From Echinometra lucunter (taxonomy: Eukaryota; Echinodermata; Echinoidea; Camarodonta; Echinometridae), in assembly GCA_029962745.1 (NCBI GenBank), contig CM057162.1, positions 7,130,545 through 7,194,544 of the forward strand: a stretch of DNA of 64,000 bases, read 5' to 3'. Below, in pieces: positions 26,041 to 38,685 of this stretch; the first letter of the stretch is position 1, and every line of letters begins with the position of its first letter. The notes beneath the pieces were generated by a model, which was not told the DNA's origin, searched no databases, and saw only the letters and a list, made by a program, of their open reading frames with translations. Made by a program: the position numbers and the translations under genes.

Positions 26041-26328
26041 TCAATACAAGAACGTGGAACATACCTAGCAGCACAACAGGAGGCACCGTAGGTGAATGAT
26101 AATCATGAATCAAAATCAAAATGACAGTAAAATACTATTAACAAAAGATGTATTATCAAAGATATCATAGAGGAACCATAATGCAAATAAACCTGTTATC
26201 TATTCCAAAGTCATTCATATTTAACACAATTCATCTTTGTTGCCTCAGCTCATGTTACACCGCTACATCATGAAAACATTATTTACCTTCTCGAGAGGGC
26301 GTTTTTTTTAAGTCATCGTCATCTATAG

Positions 26329-26401
26329 GTGCCGTAGTCGAGTGGTATAAGGCGCTTGACTGGAGAGGCGAGTGTCGGGGGTTCAATCTTCGACACGGCA
26401 C
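26329..26401 (+). mobile_element. tRNA(Ser/Leu)-like SINE head
   Basis: The ends GTGCCGT and ACGGCAC pair perfectly as a 7-bp acceptor stem. Box A is TAGTCGAGTGG; box B is a degraded GGTTCAATCTT. The anticodon stem is imperfect. A SINE-like body follows to about 26520. It is more likely a tRNA-derived SINE than a working tRNA. Confidence 0.55.
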
Positions 26402-26553
26402 TTATGCCCTTGATCAATGCATTTTATCTACATTGCCCTTTTATCCTACATCAAACATTAAGTGAAATGCTATAGGCATATTGATACCAGTGTGTGCACG
26501 TGTGTTTATTTAAAGAAAAAGAAATCTTGCAATTCATCTTTTGTATTTATATA

Positions 26554-27340
26554 AACACAACGAAAAAGTAACCCCCCCCCCTAATTCAAAATAGCATAAC
26601 TTTTTAACGAAAAAGTTTTGAGAAAAATAATTTGGCAGGAGTGTTTTTACCCTTATTGACTAAATTCAGTGTGAAAATGAGAATGATCCGTCAAGTCATG
26701 CATGAGTGAGCAGACATTAAAGCCAAAAATGTCACTTTTCAAAAGTCACAAGAGTCATTTTGGGGGGTCTGTGAAACAAAACTTTGACGAATTTGGTTTC
26801 TTCCATTGTTTGACCCCGTCATGACTATCCCCGACACTTTACATGTTTATCACAGTTGGTTAAACACAGTTTGTTTGTTTTTTTAAGAAAGTGATCTTCA
26901 GCCCTCCTAAATCTACAAAATCCGTTCAGTTTATGGAAAGAATTGGCATCAACCAACATGAATCAGCACATTATGTGAAAATACCGGGTAGTCGTTTTTT
27001 CCAGCATTAAACAGTAATTTTTTAACATTTCTTGCTTCATCATTAAAAATTTTCTCACTCAACCAATGCACAATCTCAATAAGCATCAATAGCACTTAAA
27101 CAACACCAGAAAAAGCTTGTTTCACAGATTCCCCAAAATGACACATGTGACTTTTGAAAAGTGACATTTTTGCCTTTAATGTCTGCTCACTCATGCATGA
27201 CTTGATAGATCCATCTCATTTTCACACCGAAGTTAGGGAATAAGTGTAGGAACACTCCTGCCAAATTATTTTGCTCAAAACTTCTTTGTTAATAAGTTAT
27301 GCTGTTTTGAATTAGGGGGAGTTACTTTTTTTGTTGTGTT
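26554..27340. mobile_element. Fold-back (long inverted repeat) element
   Basis: Arms of about 230 bp (26554 to about 26785, and about 27110-27340) are imperfect inverses. Both contain GTGAGCAGACATTAAAG and AATAATTTGGCAGGAGTG or their complements. The outer ends read AACACAACGAAAAAG / AACACAACAAAAAAAG, flanked by TA. No coding sequence. Probably a TA-inserting MITE. Confidence 0.65.
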
Positions 27341-27427
27341 TAGTTTAATCCATTGTTTTGCAGTCCATAATTATATACTACGTTGTGCAGAACAGATTCT
27401 TCAAGTGCACAGTACCCGCTTAAAAAC

Positions 27428-27655
27428 TACAGGGATAGAGCCTTCTCTTCAGTTGCTCCACGTCTTTGGAACTCTCTACTAATCCAGCTCTGTAATTGTA
27501 ACAATCCTGTTACCTTCAAATCTGAACTAAAGACCTATCTTTTCCAGCAACTTTTGTGAATAATATGTGACATACTGTTGGAGTTCGGCGCCTTTGAATG
27601 GTTTTACAGATATGTGGCGCTATACAAAATTGCTGGTTATCACCATCATCAACAA
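27428..27655 (+). mobile_element. LINE (CR1/L2-like) C-terminus plus 3' tail
   Basis: The frame YRDRAFSSVAPRLWNSLLIQ then TFKSELKTYLFQQLL-stop (27428-27559) is the classic C-terminal end of CR1/L2-type reverse transcriptases (AFS..APRLWNSLP...FKSxLKTxLF). It is followed by the GGCGCTATACAAA tail. It is severely 5'-truncated. Confidence 0.75.
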
Positions 27656-28350
27656 AGAATGTGTTTCAGAGGGTGTCCATCTAAAACCGAGACTGCAAAC
27701 TTATGTGTGTAGTTGGCTCCGTCGTCGCGTATAGAAAACGGAAAATGATTTTGGATGTTTCTCATCATTGTGCACTATTGTGTTCTTTAGAACTTTTGAC
27801 ATGGTAGTAAGCGTACTTTAATGATTACTGAAATATTTTCTGTTGCAAATAGTGGAAGGTCATTTCACAAGATTACTTTACTAAATTCAGGACCAGAGGC
27901 GCAGCATAGATCTTGGTTTTGAGAGGATACATGTACCACTTGGGAGGTACGAGTCTAAAATTGTAAACTCTCTTTCTCTGTCTCTCCTTCTCTTTAACCC
28001 CTTTCGATACTGAGAATATACCTCAGCCACCCCCCCCCCCCCCCCCTCCTCCGCAGTGTTTAAGACAGCCATTTAAGATGGGATCTGCTTTTAAATACAT
28101 ATACATGTACGTTCGGAATGCATTGAACTCGTTGACAAAGCCGATTCACGTATATCAATGGCAGAGTCAACTCCTATGACGGGACATAATTGAAACGCGC
28201 CATCTAAAGACTCAACTGAGCCAACCAACCTCAAATGGGCATCATCCATGCATGCATTATGACTGCATCAAATTTTGAAATCATTTTCTAACAAACACTC
28301 GTGGATTATACATGGACTAGAACATCCCTGAAGAACTTTATATTGGAAAT

Positions 28351-28586
28351 ATGTATGTAACTTCTAGAACACCAAATGTTGCCTTTCTGGGAACGCTCGT
28401 CTCCCTTTCCATGTTTTTGGGTAAGTTTATCAAACTTGATCTACCAAGCCTTAACCATGACAATGATCATGATGATTAGAAAGAGTTCATGTCATGAATT
28501 AATCAATTCTTTAATTCATTTTGGTTTCAGCTAAAGCTGGTTTTCGTAGCGGTCCTCATACTACATTCCCATGTGTATTCAAATGA
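28351..28586 (+). CDS. Orphan signal-peptide-like exon pair
   Basis: ATG 28351 opens MYVTSRTPNVAFLGTLVSLS, hydrophobic, ending in phase 1 at a strong GTAAGT donor (28421). A TTTTGGTTTCAG acceptor at 28530 would join it in frame to KAGFRSGPHTTFPCVFK and a TGA stop at 28584-28586. This gives a 41-residue secreted peptide, or the start of a gene whose later exons are lost in the gap at 29071. The phase-1 donor matches the receptor gene style. Low confidence. Confidence 0.25.
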
Positions 28587-28701
28587 TATTTTGCACAAGT
28601 ATTATGATTTTTTTTTGTCTTGTTTTATTGCATTTTTATTGAATTCATTCAGTACAAAAGAAAAAAAATCATGCAGCTTCATTTTTGTTGATAAACATCT
28701 G

Positions 28702-28828
28702 GGGGGTGTAACATAAAAAATACAATTAATCTTACGATTGATATCAATCGTAAGTCTATGGCGAACCATACTATAAAGAGTTACAATTGATCGTAAGATT
28801 GATTGTATCTCTTTCTGTTACACCCCCC
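28702..28828. mobile_element. Palindromic GTAACA MITE (independent insertion)
   Basis: GGGGGGTGTAACA at the left and TGTTACACCCCCC at the right, with inner arms CTTACGATTGATATCAATCG / CGTAAGATTGATTGTATC. It is nearly a perfect hairpin and better preserved than the block copies, so it defines the element ends most clearly. Confidence 0.75.
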
Positions 28829-29070
28829 TGAATGAAGAACATTATAGATCATATCGAAAGAAGTATCGATATGTCTAAGTTTTGATTCAATAAATGAATA
28901 ACATAGAACATCTTCATTGAAAATAATGGTCATATAGGCCGTAGTTTTTATCAGTTTTTTTGTTGTTTTTTTTTTGTTTGTTTTTTGGGGGGTTGGCTTT
29001 TAGACGTCACACTAGGAAGCTGCTTCTTCTTATTCTTCTCCTCCTGAGCTCCACCTCCTCCTTTTCTTCT

Positions 29071-29570
29071 NNNNNNNNNNNNNNNNNNNNNNNNNNNNNN
29101 NNNNNNNNNNNNNNNNNNNNNNNNNNNNNNNNNNNNNNNNNNNNNNNNNNNNNNNNNNNNNNNNNNNNNNNNNNNNNNNNNNNNNNNNNNNNNNNNNNNN
29201 NNNNNNNNNNNNNNNNNNNNNNNNNNNNNNNNNNNNNNNNNNNNNNNNNNNNNNNNNNNNNNNNNNNNNNNNNNNNNNNNNNNNNNNNNNNNNNNNNNNN
29301 NNNNNNNNNNNNNNNNNNNNNNNNNNNNNNNNNNNNNNNNNNNNNNNNNNNNNNNNNNNNNNNNNNNNNNNNNNNNNNNNNNNNNNNNNNNNNNNNNNNN
29401 NNNNNNNNNNNNNNNNNNNNNNNNNNNNNNNNNNNNNNNNNNNNNNNNNNNNNNNNNNNNNNNNNNNNNNNNNNNNNNNNNNNNNNNNNNNNNNNNNNNN
29501 NNNNNNNNNNNNNNNNNNNNNNNNNNNNNNNNNNNNNNNNNNNNNNNNNNNNNNNNNNNNNNNNNNNNNN
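29071..29570. other. Assembly gap, 500 N
   Basis: A fixed-length run of N between TTCTTCT-rich sequence and the edge of block B copy 1. Confidence 0.99.
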
Positions 29571-30403
29571 ATGAAGGGAAAGATTGTGGTAATCGTCGTG
29601 TATATTATGCAGGATAGAGGAAAAAATGATATCATGGAAATGTTATAAGTAGAACAGAGTAGAAGTGAAAACAAAATGGCATAACGCGTAATGATATAAT
29701 GAATAAATTCATCAACACACAATAAGCAAGGCTAAGTAAGTGAGAGAAAATAGAGAGAGAGAGAGAGAGAGAGAGGAAGAGAAAAATAAAGAAAGAGAGA
29801 GAAAGAGATGCAAACAAAAAAGAGAGAAAATTATACAGGAAAGGTAAACCTCATACACGTATTGCGATTATCAGATTCTCTTATGCACTTCGTTTATAAA
29901 TGCATGCATATAAGCAGTATTTTTTTTTTTTTTTTGGGGGGGGGGGGGGGTATAACTACATATTTCAGTTGAAAGCTTGAAACTATAAAGTGGGAAATGT
30001 GTTCCCGCCTTAGAACTGCTTGACACAATAATTCAAAGAGGGAACCGTAGCGTTATCTAGAACGTACGTTGCACTTTAGACATATCTGCAAATATTACTA
30101 GTTACTATCTGTTACTAGTTTGAAAGTTTGTGTACATTCTGTCTAAGTATTATGCAAATGATGCTTTGTTATTCTATCATATTGGCGAAGTACATATTTT
30201 AAAAGGAATGATTCTCACCAAGATGAGTACCTTTAAGACCACTCTTCTAAGACTAAACTTGATCCTGGTTTGAATCGACATGAACATACCATCTAATAAT
30301 ATGTTATTGCGATGAATCATAGTACAACTGATGTTGGAGCTGGGCATAAAACTGTTAAGCATGGTGTCTGATTTGTTACAAACATCAAAACGTGAAGTAT
30401 GGA

Positions 30404-31355
30404 CAGTGTCGTAGACATGTTCTTACACCTGGGGGGGGGGGGGGATGATATGCCGTTCACGAGAAATCGAGGATCAATTTCGTATACAGATACACACACA
30501 CGCACACCCACACTCTTACACAAACACACATCCGCACACATACACTCGAGTGGGGGGGGGGGGGGTGATCGACTTTTTAGCCGTATAAACACACGCCCTC
30601 ATCCACCTGCACAGACCCCCTTACACGCATTTTGATTATCTTGCTAGCGAGCGAAGCGAGGGAGCAAAATAGTACCATATTTCTGATTTTCAATCGCATT
30701 TTCAAATAGAAATTCTATAACATGATGAGCGAGCAAAGCAAGCAAGCCAAAAATAACCACTTTTCTGGTTTTCACTTGCATTTTCAAAACAAAAATTCTG
30801 AAATATGAAGAGCAAACGAAGCGAGCTAGCCAAAACTAAGCACTTTTCTGGTTTTAAACCACATTTTCAAATAGAAATTCTAAAATATGATGGTTGTTTA
30901 TGACAGATTATCAAAAATTTTATTAACTGATTAATTCAAATATCATTTCTTCCTTAAAAAGTGTGGGGGATATTTGTACACGCCATCCCCCTCTCAAATA
31001 AGTGGGGGATATATCCCCATCCCCCTAGGATTTACGCCAATGATGCATAGGCATCAATAGAAGATATACGCACCGTGACAAATATAGAATATGGACTTAC
31101 ACACATTATTGCATATTTGCATCACGCTATCTATCATTTTTTTTATTTGTTGTAACACCACTTCAGAAAAACTGTGACGGCGCCGAAATTACCCAAAGTA
31201 ATATAAATAACTACATACATCAGAATAATGATCGATATAGTTATGATAGTAATCGCCATTTCAGTCACATTAACGATGATGATGATAACTATAATTATGA
31301 TAAGCATAATAATGATAATACATAACTAATCATCATTATTTATTATTGTTATCAA

Positions 31356-31400
<45 letters not shown>

Positions 31401-31602
31401 CATTATCACCATCATTGTTGTTGTTGTTGTTGTTATTGTTGTTGTTAAAATAATAATTATTATCATTAGTTTAATTTCAAGCAAACATCCTTCCCTAAAT
31501 CTGGGGGGGGGGGGATGATTGTACATGTCATCCCCCCACCTTGTGAGGTGGGGGGGATGCATACTCCTCATCCCCCCCCCCCCCCCGTTGTCTACGACCC
31601 TG
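30404..31602. mobile_element. hAT-like non-autonomous element with 8-bp TSD and empty site
   Basis: The ends are CAGTGTCGTAGACA and, inverted, CAGGGTCGTAGACAAC. The flanking 8-bp repeat is AGTATGGA (30396-30403 and 31603-31610). The paralogous block at about 60570-60580 has a single AGTATGGA (as its reverse complement) and no insert. Poly-G/poly-C tracts lie near both ends. An approximately 81-bp unit is tandemly repeated three times at 30640-30890, and there is an ATT microsatellite. No transposase frame is visible. Confidence 0.85.
31348..31400. repeat. (ATT)n microsatellite
   Basis: ATT trinucleotides followed by GTT trinucleotides, inside the hAT element at 30404-31602. Similar trinucleotide tracts lie at 25490-25600, 56455-56520 and 56930-57025. 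Confidence 0.9.
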
Positions 31603-32199
31603 AGTATGGAGATAATGCTTACTAAAAATCAGATGGACCTTTGTACTTTATTCAATTCGACAAATGCTAAATTTAGTCAGTATAAAGCATCCATGAACAT
31701 GATAAAAAGAGACGGAGCACTGGAGCAGATACAAAATACCCACTTTGATAATTGTTTAGTTTCAGGTTTAAATGCTATACCATTAAGAGCAAACTATCTT
31801 CTGTTGTAAACTGTGGTTGATAATTACAACAAATGATTTTTTTTGGAAAAATAGATATCAATAAGTTAAGGCAGCAAATTCGTTGTAATCATCAAATTCA
31901 CACTAACATTTTAGGATTATTTGCAATGGTATAATGGATCTTAGTAATGTTCGGTTAACTTCAAAGCACAGATTTCTCACTTTCAAAAAAGATCTTATAT
32001 TTTCTTGAAAAATAAAAAAAATAAAATGATTGGACAAAGTAGAAACCAGTCGAGCAATCTGATGATTGCACCTCCCAAATATGAATATTCTTCTTTTCAT
32101 ATTCACTGACGGAATTTTAATTTTCAAATGTATGAGCATTGCAAAGGCCTTGTGCTTTTCATGAGACAATGACATTTTACTTTTACACAAAAATCAACC

Positions 32200-33430
32200 T
32201 GTTCATTAAAGGAGAATGAAATCCTGGAGAAAAAAATAAATTAATGAAAAGAGAGCATAGAGAGAAGCAACCTATAAAAAAATCCATTAAAACGATTACA
32301 AAATAAGAAATATGAATGAAAATTGTAAAGTTCTGCTCATGTGTAACTTATAATTCCTAGTATTCTGGATCATGAGATACTGCATTGTCTCTAAAAGGAG
32401 ACTCTGGTATTGTGTAAGAAATATTACAGTCAGAGCATTTATTTTCTTTTCTTAATTATGCTTTTGATTGAACCTGGTAGTGTATCACACTTTAAAAATA
32501 TTGGGTATAAATGTGCCATGAGGGTAATTATCTATCCAACCAACTTCGAGCATTTCTTTGCAGGGGTATTTCTTTTTTTTTTTTTAAATCAAATTTGAAT
32601 AAAATTTTACCCATTCTGAAATAGTTACTGCTTATTTTTACCTTAACTGGACAATATGCTTCCCGTATTGGATAAAAATATTGCCCAAATTTGGATGTAC
32701 ATATAACTACCCTCACGCTGTTTAAAATTTTACCAATATGTACAGTGAACACATTTGTTACTGTACATGAAATGATACATAAGGGTTTTAAAAAAGGAAG
32801 ACGATTCTGTCGTTACTTCTTAGTACAAAGTCTTCATAATATATGCGTGCAGTTGTTTTATCAAGGTTAACTTCATCCCTTCTTTACATTATATTTGAAT
32901 ATGAATAAATATATTTAATAATGTAATATGCTTTGCAGAATTGAGTTCTACTTTTGTTTTATGCATTTTTTGTAGTTTATAGAGCGAGTAGAAGTACTGA
33001 CAACATAGCTACGATGTTCCTGTTATTAAGATCTCGGCTATACAATGCCAGAGTTATCGACACATGTGGCCTGCACTTGGCGTGTGATGTAATGTGAAAA
33101 ACACAAACAGAGAAAAGTGAAAGTTATCACAAAATTTGAGGGAAAATAAAAACACCATTCCCTCAAGTTTTCAATAGGGTTAAATCGAGCTTTAATACGT
33201 GTACGCATGACAATATGAAATGTGTTTGGATTATGTAAAGATAAAAGGTGAGTTCTGGTCATGTAGTAAAATCAAATAGTTGTTCACTGTAAGCTCTTAA
33301 AGATCTTTGTGATGACAAGAAAGTGTCTCTAAATCTTTGTCAGATAATAATGGTCATCGCAACATGATCTATAGTTTTTGGCATTTGGGACGATAAGCTT
33401 ATGGTCACTAAATATAGTCCTAGTTTCATT
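32200..33430. other. Spacer without recognised genes
   Basis: AT-rich sequence between block B and inverted block A''. Only the MITE at 32489-32746 is recognisable. Confidence 0.5.
32489..32746. mobile_element. GGGTAAA-type MITE, second copy
   Basis: It begins ACTTTAAAAATATTGGGTAT and shares the interior order (CCAACCAACTT, TTATTTTTACC, GGACAATATG) with the element at 10061-10310. The right end is less clear. Confidence 0.55.
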
Positions 33431-34223
33431 TCATGAAATAAGGTTTGTTAGTTCGTTAGTTAGTTTCGAACATTATTTAATTTTCGGACTAACGAACCTT
33501 CGGAATAACGCCACAAATTTTCGAATTCACAAACCTTATTTCATTTTCGGACTAACGAACATCTAGGTATACGCAGTTTGCGTGTTTCTGAATAACGAAC
33601 ATCACCCGAAAAAAGGTCGCCTATTAATCATAATATCTGAACAGGTAGACATGCGTTCAAAATTCATGTAACAAATTTATGAAGGGAATATAATCATTGT
33701 GTATATACAAGGATAGAGACAAAAAAGTGTGTAGGGATAAGATAAGCCCATGTTATTAGAAACAAATGTAGAAGAGGAAAACAAAATTGAATAAAGGGTA
33801 TTGATGTTAAGATATTGCTATGTGCATTTCAATATTTCAAATGACATGGCCCATCTTTTGTTTAAATCAGAGCTACTTGTGAAAATTTAAGGTCAATCCA
33901 TAAATCTGTGTAATGTGCTTGTAAGACAAAACAAAGTGTTATATGGTCATCATCATCATTATCATCATCATCATCATCCGCCATCAATCAATACGCGATT
34001 ATGGTTTATTCTATTTTATGAAAGTCAGTTAAAAGGTGCCTTCTGTTTGGATGGAAGAAAGCAATGATTTAAAAAATCGTGAAATTGAAGAAAATAGCTC
34101 CTTTTCTGTGATAATAGTTCTAATAAGCTAAATGCAAGTCAGATGTTTTTAGTCTGACCCTATTTCCACTGAATGTGGTGTTGTTCTGTAGAAACTGCAA
34201 TACCCTTCTTGTCATTTATTCAG

Positions 34224-34357
34224 GGGGGAAGTCAGTTGAAAAGTGCCCTCTGAGCGGAGCCTGCTATCTGCCGCAGTTCAAATATGAAATCTGTCGAGTG
34301 GCCCAGGTCACAGAAATTGGCAAGAACACCATCGGCCTCCGAATCAGCCCTCCATAG
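34224..34357 (+). pseudogene. COPA: Coatomer alpha C-terminal exon, copy 3 (broken, inverted)
   Basis: The inverted block A'' carries the same exon on the plus strand: ATTCAG acceptor, then [19 protein letters not shown] and [16 protein letters not shown]. Two lesions are visible. There is one extra G directly after the acceptor (five Gs instead of four), which breaks the intron phase, and CAG to TAG removes the final Gln-Phe-Arg. It keeps the ancestral-looking Gly in LSGAC that copies 1 and 2 have changed, so it separated from them before their own duplication. Confidence 0.7.
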
Positions 34358-35126
34358 ATCCGATAAAATACCATCATTGCTGGAAATTGCAATTTGAATA
34401 TATCTGAAATTGAGTTGTAAAAGTATGCCACCTTGCCTTTATTAAGGCAACCAAATTTGCTATTGGGTAGGCTCTTTCTTGTTTCGAGTGGAAATAACTG
34501 CATCAAATTATATAGATACCACATAAAAGAATGTTTGCACTGGCAGGTGGGAATTTTAGCATCCACATGTATATTCCATGGTAGAACTTTCTATGTCTGT
34601 TATATTGTAGCAAACTGTAATTTTATGTATAAATTTATGATGCTTTATGATTTTGTATGACAAGCTCATGGCTGCTTAGTGATTATGTTAGCTGTTTGAA
34701 GACTTCTATATTCAATTAGATGAGGTAATATATAAAGTATTTTATTGGAATAATATGAGGTTGAGTGATATATGTAAACTGTAGTATTTTCAGAGAAAGC
34801 TTGTGCGAAATGAAACATTGATCAACTAACTTATGAAGCAAAGTATAAATTGTTAACACCTATTTGTTGCGTATGTATGGTATGTACCTTGAAAGCTGTA
34901 TAAAGACAAGGCAAAAATGTTCAGAATAGTGCTCAATACTTTACACTTGTGGATTATCATGTGACTTCAAATGGAATGATATTTTTTGTAGGTTACTTAG
35001 AATTATCATGTTGATACTTGTAGATGTACAAGTTCCTGCACATTCTTATGTTTACTTTTCACTAAAATTTTTGTCCTGTATGCTCTCAATGAATGCCTTC
35101 CTTTAGGTACTTTATTGTACAGTACT

Positions 35127-35495
35127 GTACCACCGACGTAAATCCGTTTTGAGGAGGGGGGGGGGGGAGATTACCTTTTTTGCCGATTTTTTTGCGTGAT
35201 GTCACACTTAAGTATACACACGCACCCTAATTCACCCGCGCAGACCCCCCTACACACATATGATATTATTACTTTGCAAGTGAGCGATGCAAGCGAGCGA
35301 AAAATAACCACTTTATAGTTTTTAAGAGGGTTTAAAATAAGAATTCCACGATATGACCGTCATTTATGACATTTTCATTTAAATTCAGCAACTGATTAAT
35401 TACTATATATTTTTTTCCTTAAAATGAGGGGCGGGGGATGTTTGTTCACATCATCCCCCCTCGAAAAAGGGGGATATATCATTTATGGCAATGGA
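35127..35495. mobile_element. Probable non-autonomous DNA element, family shared with the hAT interior
   Basis: Begins CCACCGACGTAAATCC with G-runs and ends near ATTTATGGCAATGG. The interior (CACCCGCGCAGACCCCCCTA, GCGAGCGAAAAATAACCACT) matches 30590-31040 inside the hAT at 30404-31602. No clean target duplication was found. Confidence 0.45.
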
Positions 35496-36865
35496 CTACC
35501 TTGAAGTGAGCAACAGAACAAGGCAAACGTACATGAGACATACTGAATATCCAGTTCAAATTTAAATATAATGATACTTTTAGACATTTCTCTGTCATAT
35601 ATGATATCTGTAGTGCTTTGAAAGCATTTCCACGGTGTAATCATATAATATTTGATCGCCCTGAGGTCAGTACATGGAAATATTGGACCAGATATGCAAA
35701 TATATTGGGCGAGTCGAAGACGAGTCCAATATTGTGTGCCTAAATTATAGTTTGGGCTACGTCTCCAATATTCTTGATATTGGGCTTCCTTGACAGAGAA
35801 TGTCAGTCGAGTTCAACCAGCTCTGTACGGGGGTCGAAGATTATGAACTGTGCCAACAAAATAACGCTTATATTTGGGCTCTAAAACCCTGCCTAGGAAT
35901 AATAATTTGTAATATGGCCACCAACATCAGAACAGAAGTTAGTCAGTTATATTGCGTGATGTAAAGACTTTAATCTCCCCTTCCCCGCAAAAAAGAATAG
36001 AATTTTGTTCCAATTATCTCTTTGTAATTGGGTAAAGTTATGAAGAAGTTTAAATAGACATCGTTAGGAAACAAGAGTTGGTCTAGTGGTTATGTCCAAC
36101 TATGTAGTCAGCTTTTGTAACTGGTGATTTATCAACATGTTCCATTTTTTAAAAGAGGTACAGCATGTATAGCTCTCAGTCTCATTTTCTTGATAACGTT
36201 ATCACATGTACTTTGACATGATGTTGCATTACATGTCAGTCATTGTTGAATTAGAAGATATTAACCGATAATGTCCTTATTTTATAGTAAAAAAGTATTG
36301 CCATGCTTTTATGTTCATTTAGTCGAGGTAGACTTTATCCACTCTCCACATATATTCACATTTTATTGATAAAGATAGCGAATGATGTGATGTACTTTGC
36401 GGAATTTACATTACCAAGATAGAGTACTAGTGGTATTGTCTGTATTGTAGCTTTGTGATTGACACTCGCTTCGATTTTTAATTAATATAGATAAATGAGT
36501 TGATAATAGGGAAGAAACACATGGACATTTTTTTTTTTTTTTTTAATCTGAAACTGCATTTCTTATCACACAGCAAGCCAAAATATGTCGGTAACTGACG
36601 TTACGCAAAAAGGACAGGGGAGATGATGGTGTAGAATATAATTTATATATCTCATGTCTCAGCCTTGTAAGGATTATGTAATTCATTTGACATTACACCT
36701 AGGTTCCTTGGCAGAGATATGCAAAAAAAAATGAGTAATTTAAATAATATGTTTTAGAACCATGAAAAATTTAGTGAAGACATGTTGGTAACTGACATTA
36801 CGTAACTGACGTTTCGCTTTAATTCAACATAGGTTTTGCACATTTCAATTAGTGTTTCACTCAAT

Positions 36866-38274
36866 CAGAGGCGTCAATCCTGGGGGGGGGGCAGGGGGGG
36901 AGTTGCCCCCCAAGAAAATTTCTGGGGGGGGCAAAGTTATCATTCCCCCCCCCCAATAATTTACCAACCAAAAAAAAAAGGAAAAAGAAAAAAAGAAAGA
37001 GAAAGGAAAGGAAAAGGAAGAAAGAAAGTGAAATGAAAGCGTGAAACAAGAAAAAAGAAAAAAATGGGAAACTGAGAAGCGCTCGCTCGCTTAGCTCGCT
37101 CGCATTAAGTATCTTAACCAATGCCGATAATTACTATTCTTATGAAAGGAAATGGGTTTGCATCTTGTGTTTCTATCTAATGTTATACTATTCTTCTACT
37201 CATAGGAAGTAATTAACCAAACAAGATATCACTCCTAGAAATCGAGCGGCCAGTTGACCTCAAAATAGATAAACTTTTAGGAGACAACGGACTGGATAAA
37301 AAGAAAAAAAAAAAAACGCAAAACAAAAACATATTTCTCGTTAACTCGCTCGCTAATCTCAGTGGTAAAAGCTAGATGCAAGATGATTTCGGGCAGCAAG
37401 TAGCTTGTTATAGTAGCGAGATTCCAAAATATCATTATATTTGGGCAGCAAGGTTGTTGACAAAGATTTTGGGACGAATCCATATAGTTTTACCGGGATC
37501 GGTCGTTGACTTTGCTCGCTATGGTAGAAACAGAATGGACTCAGAATGCAAGGGAGGTAGCTAAAACAGTGTTAATTCGGCACACAGGTGATCGGATGTA
37601 TTATTTAGATATCATACAAGCATGACAGGTTTATAGTGTATTCTGATGATAATGATGATAATAATATTCCGTTCTTGTATAGCGCATATCACATTTTCAT
37701 CACATTAGTATGATGACGAAATAACACTTCTATCATATGGAAAAGAGTATATCTTTGCTCGCTCGCTGCGCTCGCTCGTTTCATATTAATAGTTCTGAAA
37801 AGCAAACGAATTCGGTGAGATGAGACCGAATAGATAATGTAGAAGTTTCATAGGCTCACAGCGTATAATTTGCCGAAGGGTTTACTACATCTACCATGAA
37901 AAACAGTGTGTGCTTCGTCGCTCGCTTCGCTCGCTCGTAATATTAAAAAAACAAAGTGGTTTGGGGGGGGGGGGGGCAGCAACAATGGACCAACGATGTG
38001 ACAAAGTAGAGTTAATATTTGGCAGCGAGGTAACCATATACATATATATTAGGTATCATTTATGCCTATATGATAACTAAACCATTCTCTCATAACTAGA
38101 AATTTGTTATTTTTTGGTCGCTCGCTTCGCTCGCTTGCAAAACTGAAAAAAAAAAGCAGGATGGTTCACATAGCAAGTTGCCTATTTTCCCCAATTTTAA
38201 AATGTTTCACGTTGATATATATATATTTATATATATATGGGTATATATATGTATGTATATATATATATATATAT

Positions 38275-38336
<62 letters not shown>

Positions 38337-38434
38337 GTGAGGGTGTGTGTGTGTGTACAAATAGTAGCCGTGGGTTCATCTCCGCTTGGTCGTCTTGCCC
38401 CCCCCCCCATCCGAAAAATGGATCGACACCTCTG
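36866..38434. mobile_element. hAT-like non-autonomous element, TSD CACTCAAT
   Basis: The ends are CAGAGGCGTCAATCC and, inverted, CAGAGGTGTCGATCC. Perfect 8-bp duplications CACTCAAT lie at 36858-36865 and 38435-38442. The interior has G-runs, repeated GCTCGCTCGCTTCGCTCGCT-type motifs (about 37080, 37758, 37918 and 38118) and a TA-rich microsatellite. It has no coding capacity. It lies within the material inserted in block A''. Confidence 0.8.
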
Positions 38435-38685
38435 CACTCAATAACTACCCAAATTCTGTTTTAAAAATCTATTAAAATCAATTAAATGATAAAAAAATCT
38501 GAGAAAAGTGACTGAATATAAAAATAAGAGGCATTTAAAGCACATTTCCCTGACCATAGTCCCAATTTTTGCAATTTTTTGTTTGTTGATGTTATTTTCT
38601 GTAAGAAGGTTGAATTGCAAATTTTTGTATCTTAAATGTTTATTTGTAACAAAACGAAGACCCTGCAGTAATTTCAGATTTTTAT

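Larger units (their letters stand above)
29571..32190 (-). repeat. Block B, copy 1 (inverted), with hAT insertion
   Basis: This inverted partner of 60071-61497 starts at the edge of the 29071-29570 gap. A 1.2-kb hAT-like element (30404-31602) interrupts it. The B pair and the A''/A''' copies show that the window has been rearranged by inversions of large duplicated segments. Confidence 0.75.

Noticed and set aside
38104..38444. Overlapping Tyr/Ile repeat open frames
   Set aside because: They are translations of a TA microsatellite.
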